Assembly: GCA_002633005.1 (NCBI GenBank) | Contig: NMRA01000088.1 | Coordinates: 870,864-934,863 of the forward strand | Direction: 5' to 3' | Source of the DNA: Phoronis australis | Taxonomy: Eukaryota > Phoronida > Phoronidae | DNA length: 64,000 bases | Part shown: piece after piece, positions 18,501-33,500 of the stretch | How the letters are laid out: each line of letters opens with the position of its first letter | Numbering within the stretch: the first letter of the stretch is position 1 | Program-made: the position numbers and the translations under genes | The notes under the pieces: generated by a model | The model's input: the letters and a program-made list of their open reading frames with translations, nothing else | Told to the model about the DNA's origin: nothing | Databases searched by the model: none

Positions 18501-21500
18501 TTTTCATGAATAAAATTCTTTTCTCACGAGGTGTATTACTGCACTCACAAACCACAGATGTATGCAGATGCAGTATAGATAGTTTTGATACATTCAACCA
18601 AGCAAGAGCGTACTTGTGCCTTGCGTTATTGAGTGAAGAGAATTGTGGTTTATGAGAAAAGAAACAGGGTTGGTGAGAAAAGAATTAATCTATTCGGGAC
18701 AAAGGACCGACGTTCATGAGAATGCCCATGCAGTAGGTGAGGGAAGAACACTGACTGACCTATAGAAGGAAATTCCTAGCTTCTATCATCATTCAGGAGC
18801 CAGGCAAATTCGACAACACATTACATTATTTTTTAACTGGCAGTTATCATTTTTAATTCCTAAATATATATATCTGGGAATTAAGTCCCCATATTAGTCT
18901 CGAACCCAGACTCACAGCATTTGAGTCTGGTATAGAAGTCTCACATCTGGTTTTTGATTAGTCAATCAGCGATGAGGTCAACTGGTTTATTTCAACCAGT
19001 TGAAAATGCATGCTTTTACAATCTTTAACTGGCATAACTTGAGAGCCATAATCCAGATGATAAACGCCGGGATACAAGTCCCCATGACCTCTGCTCACAT
19101 ATCATTCAAGCTCTACATTAATTTTATATAGTATAATTGTGTACTCATCTAATTAAGCCTCCAAAAAGAAACATCATGAAATTAAAATCAATCTGCAGCA
19201 ATTGAGTAAATATTCTCCTCGGAAAATTGCAGAAAATAAGACAAATAAGATGCAATTCAAAACATTGAAATCAGCATACAAATCAGATCATAGATTATAA
19301 TTAATTAACGATCCCTTTTCGAATCGAAAAGCTGTACCGTTAGGTTGTCGGTGTACAGTAGTTTTGTCCATCCCAAAAGGGGTCTTTATTTAATACTATC
19401 ATCATCATTTAAATTGAAATTCAGGAAAACACTTCGTCTCAGATCGAAGATAGTAGAGTACTGATCTGACCAAATGATCTTGTTTTCGAGATCCACACTG
19501 TACTCAAATGCTAACAGAGTCTGGGTTCGAGACTAGACCCAATACATCATCTAACAACTCCATCTAGCTATTAATCACAGAACCAACTTCCAGCCACAAA
19601 GCTCTTTGCACACAAAACGACGAGTTGGCCAATAAACTGACAGTTCTTCCCAATAAAATCAGTTTATTTTTTAAGTAGTCAAAATATTTTTTTCAATTAA
19701 GAAAAATGCATGACAGCGGCTTAAACAACGCTTACCAACAAGTTAACTACTTCAAATTTCGGCAAAAATTCTTCAATTTGGGATGAAAAGAATTGCTTAA
19801 AATGCCATATTTCTATTTTTCATAGGCTTACCACATTGTTGCAAATGCTTAAAATGGTGTTTGGTAATAGCTCCACCTTACAAACCATGTTCAAAGCAAA
19901 GTAAATTTTCCTGAAAAGTTAATTTTATTGAGAAATTTGATAAGATGAAATTTCACCTATCTGCCAAACTGCGTCCCAAGCTGAAAGATTTTTACCATCA
20001 AAGGATGTCTGGTATGAAGTCAAAATCATTTTTTCCGTGGAAAACTAGAATGAAATTTGAGTGTCCTCCCACACATCAGAATCTTGCAGTGGACATCTTT
20101 TCGAATGCACAGACCAATGTACTATCTGAATATTGTTTGAAGGGAAGCAGGGAAAGATCCTGGGTTCATTCAGATCGGAGGTCTGTGTCCACCACCGGCG
20201 ACTAGCTCGACTACAAAACACGATGCTGGAAGTCACATGGCACTAAAGCCCCCTCTGTTGAGTGGATCTACACCTTATAAGCATGCCAATCCATGTGCAA
20301 CTTGCTTTGTGGATTCTATGCTAGTGGACCTAAATAAGTGAAGAATACACATGATGCGCTGCACTGAGGTGACACCTAGTGATTTTAATACGAACTAAAG
20401 ATAAGTATCAAATTGTGCTTTTCGCTTCCATTCAAAATTCATGCTAGATAACCCCTAGATTTGCATTAAACATGAGATTTCGAGTCAGATTCGAAATATC
20501 TTTAATGTTGAGGTAATCAAGTGTGAAGTAGGACTATCCTTGCGTACCAAATGTACTTGAGCACAAAATAACAGACATTTGTCTTAAGCTTGTACTTTTG
20601 AGTGGAGCAGAAATTGTCAAAACTAATTTAATACCTCTGGCCCAAGCTATTTTTGGGAATCAGCTGTTCGAAAGATGAAAAGTATCAGATCTTCACAACT
20701 CAAACCTTTTCCTAAGCAATAGAGATCCAGTTTCGTTTTATGCTATAAAGCAATTGCAGAACATTTTGGCACAGAATCGATCAACTCCCATTTTTCAACC
20801 CTACCAAATGGTTTGAGGACATGAACACATGCCTAGTTACACTCTTTATGGTTGTGTAATTTATTGCTATAGTAACGAGTCCAGAGCAGTGCAGTTTTGT
20901 TGCAGACGCATTTTATACTTCCAACACTATCTGCGGTGACACGTGACATTAGCCCGACAAAGCAAGTTGCGACACAGCGATGACCCGTCAAGGAGACGCG
21001 TGTGTATGATATGCACCAATACCAAACCTTACGCTCTAATCAAGTAGGTCCGTCTCTCCGTCTACACGAGAATACACAAGTCAGTGCTGAATTTGATTTT
21101 AGTTAATAGAAAGCGGTTAGAAAAAAAATGGTTGTCGCGTGAGTTAATAAACAGGGATTTAATTCACAAAAAGGAGAAATGTTTTGAAGCACACTAAGCT
21201 TTGGTTGGCTTTCAGCATATGTTAAGAAAATTAAGACATAAATACAACGAACCTGCTTTGTAAAAGCACAACAGTTTCCAAAGCACATTTTTATGCCACA
21301 GAAAGAATGCAGACAGCTAACAGTTTTGTTTGTTTTAAAGGTAACAAATTACTCACATTTAAAATAAATAATTAATTCTTGACCATAACCTCGTTTTTGA
21401 CTACAGTATAATTACTAAAACTAGCATCCCAAACTAGCAAGCAATACATATCAGACAAAAAAACGATGTCTTTGAAATCCCAGCAATTTAAAACAAAAAT

Positions 21501-24500
21501 GGAGTTAGACATTAAATTTGAAAATTGAATGTTTTAGGTTTTCAAAAAACAGAAAGAATTTTTTAAAATAATTTTGTAGTTAGGAGCTAAAAGCAAATTC
21601 TAGCAAAGACTTGTTTGGGTACTCTCGGCTTGAGGCAACAGTGAGTGGACTGCAATAAGTCAGAGAGACACAAGTTGAACAAATAGATCTAGGAAACAGG
21701 ACGCACACGTGCACTCAATACACCCATTGACTCTACCCAGTCTCACATTAATACTGCGACCTAGAAAGGAACCACGAACTGATACATTAAAGTTTGAAAA
21801 CAGATAAAATCTTTAGTGACCTCAAATTGGCAAAATTTTGCAGCAAAAGAGGTCCAGATTATTGCCTTTGACTCGACTTTCAGTCAATTTAACTTCTTCT
21901 TCTTCGCCATTTTGTTGAAGGTGATCATTAGCAATGATCACTTGCCAATAGCTGACAGCTCTTCATATAATTTTAGACAAATTTTGTAAATCTGCGTCTG
22001 ATTTCCCGCAAGACTTTTGCCATAACTTCTACGACAAGAAGAGCAGACAGACAACTGAAAACTTTCTCACAGTTACAACAACTGTTGGTCAACACTGTTG
22101 CCATAACAACACTACAAACTCACACAGAGGTCAGAAATATGACACGCGCACACGTACAAAAATAGATTATAATCAAATTATACAAAGCCAGACTATCTAA
22201 GTATCAGCTCCAAGCATCTCAGGTGAGTCAGTGTATAGGCAATTTACCTGCTTTGCCCCCAGCTACAACACGAAAACAATGAACTCCAAATTACACAGAC
22301 AATAACGCCGTACAGCGACACGTACACCATAAAGAAACTAAGACAAGTTGGACGACATTGAGCGACACAACAAAAAATATATTCCCTACATATCTTGCTA
22401 ATAAAACAAAGGCAGTGGAAATAATGATAGTATGAACTAATAATTTGCAGCTATAAACAACACGGAAACACAGCCGAAATATGTACAAGTCGCAAAAATT
22501 CATTTGATTTTATTTGCTATTCAGGAGGGACAGTTTTCCAACTAGCACTGAGGTTTATATTTTATTGACGCCAAAATATCTGACTCACGTGCATATTATT
22601 TTCATCGCTATTATTATTTTTATTATCATCATCATTGTAGTACATTGAGTGCTGCTTCAGTACAGAGACTTCGAATTAAGACAAAACAAGAAACAAACGG
22701 ATAAAATAAAATCTCAAAATAAGACCAATAAGCTCCACTCTGACCAAAATATAATGTGAATACAAATCTGTGTTATTTCAAGTCCCGTTTTTGTGAAGCA
22801 TTGCAAAATTGAGTAAAAACATTCAACAATCTTATACAGTCAATCTTTGTTGCTGCCATCCTCACGTGCGTTTTTTTTATAGCTGAAAACTTAAAGGCTA
22901 CAAGAAACCCACCTCCTATCAGGAATATAATTTTAGAATTAGACCACTTACTGAGTGAAACTCGTCTCCACTTGTCGTTTACTCACATATGAAGTGACTT
23001 CTAGACTTAGAAAGAACTGATATTGACTGGCAGCTTGAGATCAGGCCCAACACACTGGCATGACCAGGTAGGTCATCTAATGAGCCGAGTACACGCTGAC
23101 ATGACCAGGTAGGTCATCTAATGAGCCGAGTACATTGAGCTGCGTTGCGTAGACGAAGATGCTTGCGAGTACAGTTAATAAGTAGAATCATGTACTTCCC
23201 TTGTAACGCATGTCAATAATTCGCAGGAGTTTTGCATCAATGAACACTCCTTCCCAAGACAAGACGTCACGTTTAATGTGAGCAAAGAACAAGTTGCGAC
23301 CGGTTTTATTACAGTACGTTACCTAAAACCAAAACCAATTTACTCGACAGTAGGCAAGTTTACAGTGCCTGAAACAGAGACTACAACAAGCTTCATGGTC
23401 ACAGTTCACTCAAAAACTCACACTTGGAGTGCTGGTAGCTGCTGCCGTCAGAGTTGCGTCGTGAAGAGTTGCGCGATGCTGACCTCGAGCCGAGCTTGAA
23501 ACGAGCGATGAGCAACACCACCTTACCCATGGTTGTCTGAATGAAAACAAAACCAGTAAAGACAGTTAAGTTCACTTAACAACTGATAGTAGTGTTACTG
23601 TAAAACACTGCAACATTACAAGCCAATCACACAACTGGAACTACATTACACATCAAAATTTTGTTATCCCGTCACTGTGGCCAACTCCATTGTCCGCCAT
23701 GATGGCCAATGTTGATACCACTGTCACAATGGCTTATGCTGTTACCCTATCATGACAACTTATTGCATTACTTCAGCACAAGCACTTAATCTGTTAGCCC
23801 CATAACAATGGTTAATGCCATTACCCAATCACAACTCCACCAACCCTCATGTCGCTAATTCCATTGACAATAAAAATGATAACTAGAGCCTCGTTTTGGC
23901 GACATCCTCTCTCACAGAACAGCATTAACAACTTGATAACCTTCCGGTAAATTCTCTGTCATTGATGACGGACAGTTGCTATGACACTGAACTTTACTTG
24001 CTCTCAGCTATCATGATGGAGTTCCGTGTAATTCTGTTCAACTTTTTTGGTGTGTACCACAAAATTTCCGTGTTCTACCTAAGTATCCCTTCTCAATGTT
24101 AAGCCAGACAGCAAAAAGTTGTAGATTGTCCACAATGTTATAAACACGCCATGAGTAAAATGAAAGTTTCTACTTATAAAAAGCACAGGTTGAATCTTCC
24201 GCTTCTACGTAAAAACCCTAACACTGCATGTTACAAATTTAGGCATTTCAATAAAACAACCTCTCCTCTCCGACATATTCATCAGAATTCAAAAGCAGTC
24301 TGACTAAAAAAAGTCAAAATTTGGCAATAAAAAACACTGAAATTTATAATCAATACCATTTTATTGCTCAAGCTAATAATTACAATCATTGTTCAGCACA
24401 ACACACCATTTCTTTAACATTGCCCAAGTTTAGACAATTAATTACAGGAACCACTTGCAGCAAGTCGAGTTTCCCAGAAACCAACGTTACCTTGAGGGTA

Positions 24501-27500
24501 GCTGCTGCCACCTCTTGAGTGGCGCTCCTCATATCCTCATCATTGACGGCCAGAATCTGGTCACCCTGCATCAGTCGGCCATCTGCCTCAGCCACGCCTC
24601 CCGACACCTGTGACGGACAGATCATCATTGAGAATTCCAATTCAAAGCGGACAGAAAAATTCATTATTCACAGAAAAAAAGGAAACTTGCAGATGAGTTT
24701 CAATATCATTCATGGAGTTTTAAAGTAAAGTTTAGTAAAACTTGCATAAAGGTACTAGGCTGATAGTCAGTTAACTTGGGCAGAGTTCAGCAGTACGGTT
24801 GCTGTAGTTTATTAAGTAGATCCTTTCAAGAAGTCCGATTTCACCTAACCTGGTCCACTCATGTATGATAAGTACGAGTAGACATTTTGACTATGACAAG
24901 GAGGCTAAGTTCACTTGTACCCTTACTATATCTGATATGTAGACGCCAACATCATTTTTCTTTCCCACAATGCTCAGTCCAAGTCCTTTGCCTGGCCTCT
25001 TCATCAACTCCACTTCGAAGGTCTCGTAGAGGTCGTCTTGTGGACCTTGACCGTCACGCTCCCTGTAGACGAGTATTGGTACTATTGCAGGCGTCTGGCG
25101 CAGCACCTCGATGGCGCGGTCGTGCGTGGCCTCACGGAGGTCGTGATGATTGACCTCCAAGATCTGGTCCCCCGCCCACAGGCGGCCATCGCGTGCTGCA
25201 GCTCCGTCTTCGTACACCTCGTGGATCACTACAGCACCCTGGAATACATCAGTGTCGTGTTTGCAGTTTACAACAGGTGTCACTGATCACCACAGCACAC
25301 GAGTACATTACACTTCAACTACTGGAATTAACAACAGATGTCACTACACTTCAATTACTTGAGTTTGTCATTGAGGGTGATTTTTTATCTTAGTAATTAC
25401 TCTTAATGCCCCTTGCAGCATCATATAATCATGGTTTGGATTGTGTTTGCAGAGGCATCCTTCGCTTCGTTTTTGTTTTTTAAATTCTATCTTAGGCTAA
25501 GCGAACTTAATTACACAACAAAACATACATCACTGATTTCTTCAACAGGAAAATGCACTGCAGTTCACATGAATTTTTCCAATTTCAAGTTTGTGATTTT
25601 GACTTGACCTAATTAGAGACTTGACCTAATTACAGCTGCATGGTCTTAAAAGGAAGTAATTTCTACCAAACTTGACTTGTCTACACACCAACAGGGTGTC
25701 GGCCCCACCCACGATGCTCAGCCCGAGGCCCGAGTTTCCCTTCTCGATCTCAATAAGTGTCTCTTGGCCGGGAATGACAGGATCAGTGCGAGGGTTGCTG
25801 TCAACCTCCTCAGGTGACGCTGTCTGTACCATGGCTATCGCTGGAGCTATGCAACAGAGTGGGTATTGATAACAAACAATGAACAGAAAGACAAAAACAG
25901 CTTGGTACAAAATCATAACAAATGTAGGAAAGCTATTCAAATGATAACAGCTGGATAGTAACCTGTTGGTGTTCGACTACCAAAGGGAAAAAAGCAAACG
26001 ATCAACTGGTGCTGCAGGAGCATCTCATTTTCAAAGTTACTAAATTAAATTTGTTTGCTTCAGGCAACTCTACACTTATTTCACACACACATCATTGCCA
26101 AAATTGTCATATTTCACCTTTTCAAGGTCGATTGCTTTGCTGCAAACAACAGACCTACACAGCACAAACCAAGTTAATAATAGACTATAATTGTTTTAGT
26201 CGTTATTGTTATTGAGAAATAAGACAAAATTAATGAAGATAATATTTTACTAGTCCATCATACTGAGTTACAGAAGTGAAAGAATACCTGGATGCCACTC
26301 AAGATAATGCTCATAATTGACAGCAACATGCAACTCACAATAACAATAGGTAGCTTGAAACTGACCACATGGTGCCAGTGAAATAACAATCCATTAAACT
26401 GCATACTAAGTGAGGGCATTCAGGTGGATTCTTATGCCATACACACACACCTACAAGCAAGTGAGCACCATCCTCCTTATATTACAAAGATTACAAAAAG
26501 GGTACCTATTCTTGTTTGTGTTGCCAAGTGAGTACTAAGTATTTAGTATGCGATGATAATTTTTAAAGCCATAAAAACGTGACACACTTCCAGACCGTCA
26601 TATTCAACAAACAACTAACAACCTGTTTACATTACCTTCTGTTGTCTGTTCTTCGACCACACCTTCTTCCATTGGCATTATGGGTATGGCGCCTGACGCA
26701 CTCTTCTTTACTATCAGCTTCACAGGACCCTTGGCCGTTGTCCGCAGCAGCTCGATGGCCCGGTCATAATAGATGTCCACCAGTGACTGACCGTTCACGG
26801 TGATCAGCTGGTCACCCACGCATAGGCGGCCATCTTGCTGGGCGACACCCCCTGGAGTCACGTTCTTCACGTAGATGCCCTCCTCACCGGACACTGTACC
26901 CTCCATGATGGCGAAGCCGAGGCCAAACTGGCCCTGAAAGATTAACGGCCGCTACGGTAACAGAAATCGCCATGGTAACAGCAGCAGACAGACTCATCAA
27001 TAAAATATCTCGTTTCCCCACAATCTCACTATGTGTTGTAGTTTTCAAAAGTTCAAAATTGGTTTCAAGGAATTAAACTGGCTTTATCAAAAACTCAATT
27101 AATGAAAACAGATTTGCCAAACCATTTATTTAATTTAATTTGTGCTTTGAAAATTTGCCGATTTTGGCCCAGAAGAAACATCCCCAATTTTTTCTTGGAA
27201 ACTTCAAGCAGAACCACAATGCTGGAAAGAGAGCGATTTATGAAAGCGAGGCTCATAAATTAAGCACTGATGCTAACCTTTCCAGGTTGCATTTTCAGAT
27301 TTTTGTAGTTATAAAAAATTTGAGCATTACAGCAAAACGCACTCTGCGCATTATCACCATATAACCACTGGGTGCTGGAATCACGCCCAGATATCACGCT
27401 TTCTGGTGCTTTCTGGATTCAACTGTTATTATTGCACATTGTTCATAATAAATATTAAAAAAGTGCCAGAGTCACCAACTATTTGGTCTCTATCCAAGTC

Positions 27501-30500
27501 TAGCGATCACATGTTAACATGGTATTACTACAGGACAAGCCAAAAGAATTCTGACAAAATTACCCAGAATTCCCCCGTCATTACCAAGAATGGAGGGTAA
27601 TTAACAGTAAAACTGGTGAGGTGGCTAAGCCACTCTGTCATTAGAATTTTGCCCAATCAATAACAACTACCAGTCATTGATTCTGTTGCTGTCATGACAG
27701 GGGAATCGTATTTTGCCCGATTACTTTGACTTGTACTGTATCTACGATATAAGGACAGATCAGTAACCTCTGATGTCACTAGTCTATGTCTTTCAATCAC
27801 GACAATGAACACATCTCATTCTACTTGGCATCGTCCTCAAATGAAACAACCTTCTAACAATTTTTCTTGCTTTCATACCTTTTCCAGGATTATCTCTTCC
27901 AGGCTGATTCCATCCCCAAACTCGCCGAACACGGCGGCCTCGCTCTCACTTTCGACGCTGTAAGGACTGTTGACGAACGCCTCGACGACATGCGCTTGAG
28001 GACCGACAGCCATCATGTCCTCAGCGTCGTCACGTCTACAGGGGAGACAAATACAGCTAATGGAAAACTTACTAACTAAATTAAGAGCCCTGCTGGCACC
28101 CCCCAGGTATCTGAACATGCAACACATTTTTAATAGGTAGAAACTTCTCAATTATTTCACTATCTTGCAAAAATGATAAAACACATATTTCTGTTTTTCA
28201 AAGGATCATTAGTTTTACAAATAATTAAAATTTTGTAAATTGTTCCTTGTCCGCTGCACATAACAAATATGTTACAATTGAAAAGACAAAGTAAACATTT
28301 CTTGATGCATACTTTCCTTTGTTGACAAAAAATAAAATTTCCCTCACCAAATACATACAACACTTTACAAACCATGTTCGTCAGGGTCATGAAATTTCAC
28401 ATAAGCCTAGACATATACCAAGAGAATTTTGCAAACAAGCGACGTCTGTGCACTCTAACTGATAAAACCAATAAACTTTGTAATTCATAAAAATTTCATG
28501 AGCTTACATTAAATCAAGGCAGATTTTTTCTCTGTAGTTTAGGATGAACTGGTAAAGCATTTAGCATATGGAGCCTCTGGGCAAATCATAAATAATAGAA
28601 ACAAATACAGAAAGTGCTTCGCAGTAAGCACATGGTACGTACTGTGAGTCTCCTCTTACTTTGCACAATAATAAATACCGCAATGGTCGTCTTTCCATTT
28701 TTCCACGGCTGATAAACTTTTTGCAAACAATGGGAGTTTCAGCAGGTCACTTTATGATATCTACACACTACAATCCATGATTGTAACAGATGTTCTTAAT
28801 CTTCACTTTTGAGGAAAAATTTAATAATTAAAATAGAATTTCACTTGTCAGTCACTTGTCAGTCACTTGCCAGTCACGTTCTGAGCTAAATAAGTGAAGA
28901 ATCCCCAAATCTGACCCTATTTGTCAAATTTCTCACCAAAATAGAATAAGATCATTCTTTTACTATCCATCACACGGCTGCTGTCAAATAAAATCAGTGG
29001 TGAAATTCTGTGCACGAAATAACCACATTGAAAAGGCAAAAACACGACAGTCATTATCACTATTTTTGTTTTAATTTGAAGAAACTTTACAATTAGTCTC
29101 TATCTCAGTGGAGACATTAAGAAGCAAGATGTTTCCTTAGGCTACTTATTTTTAAAACATCTTTCACCATTCTACATCGAAAATTAAGACAAATCTACAA
29201 CAAAATAAACAAACAAATATCAAAAAGCGTGTTAAACAAACAGTCAAGCAAAGCATCTTTCATACCTGATGAGTACGATTTTGATCATGGGTGAATTAAT
29301 TTTCTTGATAATGGCTGAAGCGTTCAAATGGCTGTGACCATAGAGCTCGTTTCCATTTATCTGAAACAGTATCGGCGTGCTTCATTAACACCAACAGCGG
29401 GTATCATTGCATATCATCGCACTCGGCAAAGAACATTGAACAGATCGGCACACGTCCCAGGGGACTGCCAACAAAGTGTGAACACACAGTTCTGTAATCC
29501 AGGCGGCAGATAGGATTCCCGTTGCCGTGGATACAAATGATGTCGAGCGTTACAAAGAACACAGACACAAGTGAAACGAAACACCAGTCACATTTAGTCG
29601 GAACGAATCGATTAGGAAATATGTGAAAGAAAAAACAGAATAAACAGGTTAATCAATACTAGAACTCCATCTCTCCAATGGCAAATCTTTAACGGCTTTG
29701 TTCGCTAATTTTCTGGGGATTCAATGTATAATTAAACACAAGGCTCCTCAACTGTAAAATGACTTTGTTCTGAATGATCCTACAGTTTAGAAATGGTACT
29801 ACGATAGTGACACACACGCTCGCACATGGTCAGTGGTAGTAATTTGTTTTCAAAAATTCAAAAATAAACAAAAGCTTTTAGAGAAGTTGAACGAAGCTAG
29901 AATTTAAAATTATCTGCAGGAAAATTTTCACATTTACTCAACAACACACACTTCTGGCAAAAGAAACATTAGGGAGTCTTAACTAAGTTTCGATACACAT
30001 CTCTCAAGTTTCTAGCACACCAACAGCGTTTCCAGTCAAAATCTTAATAAGTCACGGTTAAAAATTCCACGACAATTTGTTCTCCATGGAACTTCCCACT
30101 GAAAAAATGTCTTGTAAACTATGCTGATATGCAACCGTACGTCTATTTAAAAACGTGGTGAAAGTGAAAGCCATATTAAATGTGTCATCCACACTGCGAG
30201 CCAAACACAGCCAAACTCTCTGCTCTTACTAGAATTTTGTTTCTGCAAATATCACTCAAACCACGGCATGTAAAGACTCGGTATGCTAAAACCAACTGAT
30301 GGATAACAGCCATTGACAATCTATTTATCTTCTTACTCCAGCCTACAACCTAGACGGCAAATTCCCAATTTGCCCACGCCAACCCAACTTATTCACGAAT
30401 AACGGGTGGGTCTAAATGTTTGCACTTCCCACCCACATCACACTCGAATAACAGGCTGAAGCCTCGGCTTTGACCCACCCAACTATACCAACACAGGAAC

Positions 30501-33500
30501 AGCAGGTCAGCACACCTACCTCCAACAGTTCGTCGCCAACGTGTACGCGCCCATCGTGGTGCGCCGCCGAGCCCGGCTGTACACCGACCACGAACACGCT
30601 CATGGTGCGAAGGTCCCGGTTGCCCGCCAGGCTCAGACCCAGGCTACTTTGACCGCGCTCTATCTCCACAATGTGCAGCTCACCACCCAGTTCACTATAC
30701 TTCCTACGCATCTTCTCTGCAAACAGATTCATGTCGTTTCATTTAAAGGGACAAAACGTGTCACAAACTAGTCGTGTGAACACCAACTTGCACAACACTG
30801 AATAACAAGTCACGGTGACTCTTCCTTTATGGCACACAATATGGTGGATGGAGAACTTACATTTTGGAGGGCTCGGAATGACCAATGACAAAAAGAGGAA
30901 AATTTTCCAGGTGAAGTACGGTTCCACAATTAAATAGGCTTGTGTGATAGAAATAGTTTTTGTGTTGTGAAATTTAACTGCAATAAATGTTTTTGCATGA
31001 ACGAAGTCAAAATAATGATGAAAAAAGAGGAAACTGGAAATCAAATAAGAGGAAATTGAAACCAAGTAAGAGATAATCGAAACCAAAAAAAAGGAAATCC
31101 TGTTAAAAGAGGAAAATTCCACGCCTTGATTTTCTCAAACTTCTCAAAAATCTTGGTTTGTTCTGCATAGATGGCAAAAAACAAGTCGGTGAAAAGTCCA
31201 TCATATACAGCAAGTCAGTCAGCCTTAGAAAAAGAAAGAAATGACGATTTTGGAATCTAAGTTTTTGCGAATAATTGAAGAATTACCGTATAACCAAGCA
31301 TGGTAAGAACCGACATACTGTGATTGCTAAAAGAGTGGAATCAACAAGTTGGACTTTGGAGGCAGTCATATTTAGGGGCAAAGCAACATTGTCAAGTCCA
31401 CTGGAAATAAGTTGGTTCCATGCACAAACACTAGACGGAGTTTGTGCATGGTGGGATAATTACAGAAGTCACGAAATCAGAAGTAAACATTGGAATTCAA
31501 TCATGACATTGATAAATATGATTTAGAGCCTCTACAGGCACAACCAGAAACAGCGGGTATGACATCATCAGATACTGAGATACTGCTTCGTAGATACATA
31601 GCATAACCGTTGAATGTATAAAAATAATTTCAAATCGGTGAATGTGATTGGCCAGCATGCATTTCAACTAGCAGCGTTCCATGCAAGCATTGAAACATAC
31701 AGTAAAATCTCCCCAGTTCTGGACAAAAATAATTGCCAAATTAACAGTTTTCATTTTGGAAGCTTCTTGCATAACTGTTCTTGAATGTCCACAATTTTTA
31801 ACAATACTGTCCGGAGCAATAGCTATGACACAGAACTTGACCATGTAAAAGCATCAATTTGGTGATGAACATCATTTATGGAAAAACAAGAAAATAAAAT
31901 TTCACTTGTCCACTGTATCGTGTCCTAAATTAGTGAGATTTTATAGCAAGTTTGTGCAGCTTATGTTTGCCCCACAGCACTACATCCTGTATTTCACAAA
32001 TTATCAGAATTTCCAGTGGATCTAATCTGCGGGCTGTCTAATACTGTTAACCCATCTTCAGTTAGAAAAGCAATTTTTAGTTAGATAACAGACTGTAAAC
32101 AACTGGACAGTTTCATAGATGCAAGAATCTCGTTAAGGAAACTTGTGTGATGTGCTTCGCTTTAATACACGGCGATATCGCACAGTCTTGCATGTTCTTG
32201 CGTTTTCACCAGATTCTCGCCTCTACGGAATGAACAGCTGGTCTTAATTTATCCCCATCTCAGAGGTAATGTCTGAGCGTGGAAAGAAGTGACACAGTTG
32301 ACCATCAGGTCTCGCAATTTGTCCTGTCCTGGTGGCTCATTTTATGCGCCAGATACAGTCTCCAGATATTAAGAACCATGAATTCTTGCCAAGGCCAAAG
32401 TTTAATTCAAAATACTTCGTCCACGGCGATGCTGTCATTTTTCAAATGCATTGAAACATGGTCGTTGGTGACATCATACTGTGCTACATAAATAACTTGG
32501 CGTCGTGTAAACAACAGTACGGAAAAAGACACAAGTCATTTGCACGCAACAGAATTAAAAGCACGGGTCCATTGCAACATGCTTTTGGGTGCGAGTACAA
32601 CAAAAGAACCATCATGGATAAATAAGATCGAAAGTGAGCAAAATGCATTGAATTATATAGATTACCAATAAAAGTATTTTGTGTTAAAGATTGTTGAAGC
32701 ACATGCCACGTCGAAGTCAAACCACACAAACTAAAATCCAAATTACGTATCAGGCTACACGTCCACAACACATCTTTGACGTCACCGGATGTTTACGAGC
32801 AGAATATGCATTTGAAAAATGACAGCAGTGCTACAGCTAAAATCCCCAGAATTCCCACCTGAGTAAGGAAAAAAGTCAAGGCCAGAATGGCGCAGTAAGT
32901 GGTTTAATTCAAGTGTTTTAAAAATAAATGTGGGTTGGTAGTCACTTGAAAATTTTCCACCAATCTAGTGCTGTATTGTGACACTAACCATAAGCATTGT
33001 GACATAAATAGCCATGACACCGGTGTAAGTTCAACGACCACAAAACGTGCGTCACTACTCCACGACAAATTGATTTCACCGAAGTCATGACTTAATGTCA
33101 AAAGTAGAAAGATCATCAATTACGTGATGCTAATTTCTGATTGCCCTTCTCAGTGATAATTAAAGCACTGTGCCTGTCAATTAGCGAATGTGATGTGCAG
33201 AGAATAGACCACGCTTATAAACAGGAAAACAAACCTGCCTTCGGTCTAAAAAATAACTTTTGATTTAGACCGTCAGAAATCTGGTTCAGACTTCTTCCTT
33301 ACTCAGATTAGCGACGGTTCTCAGCCTTGGAAAGAAAACTTCCAATTCTTCCATAGCCCGGAAATCATTGCCAATCTGAGTAAGGCACAAATTGAGACCA
33401 ATTTTATAACGATATGTGGAATAAATTTAAAGTTATTTTTGACTGCCAAAGTTGGGTTCATTAGCATGACTGAAATAGAGTCAACAGTCAAACACAATCG

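Larger units (their letters stand above)
17895..23421. other. 5.5-kb intron region between PDZ11 tail exon and PDZ12
   Basis: Apart from a possible 15-nt microexon (22248-22262), a 645-bp transposon and a 41-bp duplication, I recognise no coding or RNA feature. Base composition is uniformly AT-rich. Several inserted-looking stretches have no match that I can name. Confidence 0.5.

Noticed and set aside
19520-19540. GGTTCGAGAC resembling a tRNA B box
   Set aside because: It is part of a transposon terminus repeated in inverse at 18889; no A box or cloverleaf is present.
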